7,091 nucleotides of DNA from CAUZRD01 sp963582255 (GTDB taxonomy: Bacteria; Pseudomonadota; Alphaproteobacteria; Rhizobiales; TMED25). The notes under the pieces were generated by a model. It did no database searches, was not told the DNA's origin, and saw nothing but the letters and a program-made list of their open reading frames with translations. This document shows positions 6,227 through 7,091 of the stretch, in pieces. The DNA lies in assembly GCA_963582255.1 (NCBI GenBank), contig CAUZRD010000113.1, positions 1 through 7,091 on the forward strand. The letters are read 5' to 3'. The position numbers and the translations under genes are program-made. Positions within the stretch are counted from its first letter, which is position 1; each line of letters begins with the position of its first letter.

Positions 6227-6233
6227 CTAGTGG
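6189..6233 (-). terminator. Weak candidate terminator of hisN
   Basis: On the minus strand, CCACT...GAAT pairs with ATTC...GGTGG around a nine-base loop, with an internal loop of A against CAA. A run of seven T (6189-6195) follows seven bases after the stem. The stem begins around the hisN stop codon. Because the T-run is not adjacent and the stem is imperfect, intrinsic termination is only a possibility. Confidence 0.3.
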
Positions 6234-7048
6234 CCAGATAGTATTTTTAGAGCTTTGACATGAAGCTCTTTTGTCGCCGCTGCAACAATTTGGCCGCCTT
6301 GCTCTGCACTCTCATTTTTCCAAGTGGAGATGATACCGCCTGCGGCTTCAACAAGCGGAATAAGCGCAACGATGTCATAGGGATTGAGCCCTGCCTCAAC
6401 CACTAGATCAATATGCCCGGCAGCCAGCATTGCATAAAAATAACAATCGCCACCATAGCGTGTGAGGCGAGCACGTTTTTCAATTGTCTGATAGCGGGCG
6501 AATTCATCGCCGGGGGTAAACAGGTGTGGCGAGGTGGTGGCAAGTATTGCTGTCTCGATCGATTGACAGCGACTTGTTTGGATATTCGCTGTGCCGTTAC
6601 TATTTCTTAAAAAGGCCCCAGCCTGGGTGCCGATGAAACGCTCGCCGATATAGGGTTGATCGACGATGCCGATGATAGGATGGCAATTATACTCAAGTCC
6701 GATCAATGTCCCCCATAAGGGTACTCCGGCGATAAACGACCGTGTGCCATCAATAGGATCTATATGCCACGAATAGCCACTAGTTCCTGTTTTTAGCGGG
6801 TGCTCTTCACCAAAAATAGCGTCTTCTGGTCGTTCGGAATTAATAATGTCACGGATGACTTTTTCCGTATTCTGATCTGCGATCGTCACCGGATCGAATA
6901 TGGCTCCTGCGCTGGCTTTGTTTTCTATTGGCATTGCTGTGCGGAAGTAGGAAAGTGTGATATTCTTTGCGGCGTCGGCCAGTTTAAGAGCAAACTCGGT
7001 AAGTTCGCTTGTTTCCTTCTTTCCTGGAAATGTGGGCACGCCAGACAT
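6227..7048 (-). CDS. hisN: Histidinol-phosphatase, inositol-monophosphatase family (HisN)
   Basis: The enzyme removes phosphate from L-histidinol phosphate, the penultimate step of histidine synthesis, using metal ions in the cytosol. Its 273 residues have the normal IMPase-fold length. Metal-site motifs are FDPVTIADQNTE (51-62), GEEH with Glu81 (80-83), DPIDGTRSFIAGVPLWGTLIGL with Asp97 and Asp100, and NPYDIVALIPLVEAAGG with Asp225. SFIAGVPLWGT, YGGDCYFYAMLAAGHIDLVVEAG and PYDIVALIPLVEAAGG are typical of the HisN subgroup rather than of SuhB or CysQ. The ATG at 7046-7048 is the only sensible start, since the next Met is residue 39, after the first conserved helix. An AGGA lies 12 bases upstream. 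It shares strand with hsp20 but lies over 400 bases away and is not in an operon with it. The specific substrate is inferred from subgroup resemblance. Confidence 0.9.
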   Translation of the reverse strand: MSGVPTFPGKKETSELTEFALKLADAAKNITLSYFRTAMPIENKASAGAIFDPVTIADQNTEKVIRDIINSERPEDAIFGEEHPLKTGTSGYSWHIDPIDGTRSFIAGVPLWGTLIGLEYNCHPIIGIVDQPYIGERFIGTQAGAFLRNSNGTANIQTSRCQSIETAILATTSPHLFTPGDEFARYQTIEKRARLTRYGGDCYFYAMLAAGHIDLVVEAGLNPYDIVALIPLVEAAGGIISTWKNESAEQGGQIVAAATKELHVKALKILSGH

Positions 7049-7091
7049 ATTGGGTAAGATTCCTAATAAAGACAGGTTAATTGATTGCCCG

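Noticed and set aside
6800..7057. 85-codon plus-strand frame over hisN
   Set aside because: It is antisense to conserved HisN motifs and its composition looks like a shadow frame.
1..7091. Defence, phage, mobile-element or biosynthetic novelty
   Set aside because: All five genes are intact housekeeping families. No terminal inverted repeats, integrase, spaced repeats or composition break were seen, so a wholly undescribed system is not supported here.

Overview
The window reads as ordinary chromosomal DNA of an alphaproteobacterium. GC content looks balanced and no phage, transposon, CRISPR, tRNA or rRNA sequence is visible. The assignment is an inference. It rests on an IMPase-fold HisN-type histidinol phosphatase, a class A small heat-shock protein with a leader that looks like a ROSE RNA thermometer, and the style of the glutamate synthase and S9 peptidase. 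Genus cannot be fixed from the sequence alone; a Rhodospirillales/Acetobacteraceae-like or SAR116-like relative would fit.

Layout, left to right. (1) 1-1852, minus: the first 617 codons of gltB (NADPH glutamate synthase large chain), running off the left edge, with the amidotransferase domain intact. (2) 1853-2233: a 381-base spacer between divergent genes. It holds candidate gltB promoters, including a GG-N10-GC sigma-54-like element, short hairpins and a run of ten C. (3) 2234-4198, plus: a cytosolic S9-family prolyl-oligopeptidase-type peptidase. (4) 4195-5253, plus: a low-specificity L-threonine aldolase overlapping the peptidase by four bases, so the two form a translationally coupled operon. 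(5) 5254-5349: a convergent spacer with a hairpin terminator whose U-run serves the minus-strand gene. (6) 5350-5799, minus: an Hsp20/IbpA-type chaperone preceded by a strong RpoH-type promoter and a leader of about 90 bases. That leader folds into three hairpins, and the last one masks the Shine-Dalgarno with the UUGCU/AGGAG pairing of ROSE thermometers. (7) 5924-6226: a non-coding spacer with weak signals only. (8) 6227-7048, minus: hisN, histidinol-phosphatase.

How the genes relate: gltB (glutamate supply), hisN (histidine synthesis) and the peptidase/threonine-aldolase pair (peptide breakdown, Thr to Gly plus acetaldehyde) all concern amino-acid metabolism. Their adjacency beyond the peptidase-aldolase operon is probably incidental. 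The best-supported regulatory story is dual heat control of hsp20, by RpoH at transcription and by the thermometer at translation. I found no sign of a wholly undescribed multi-gene system.
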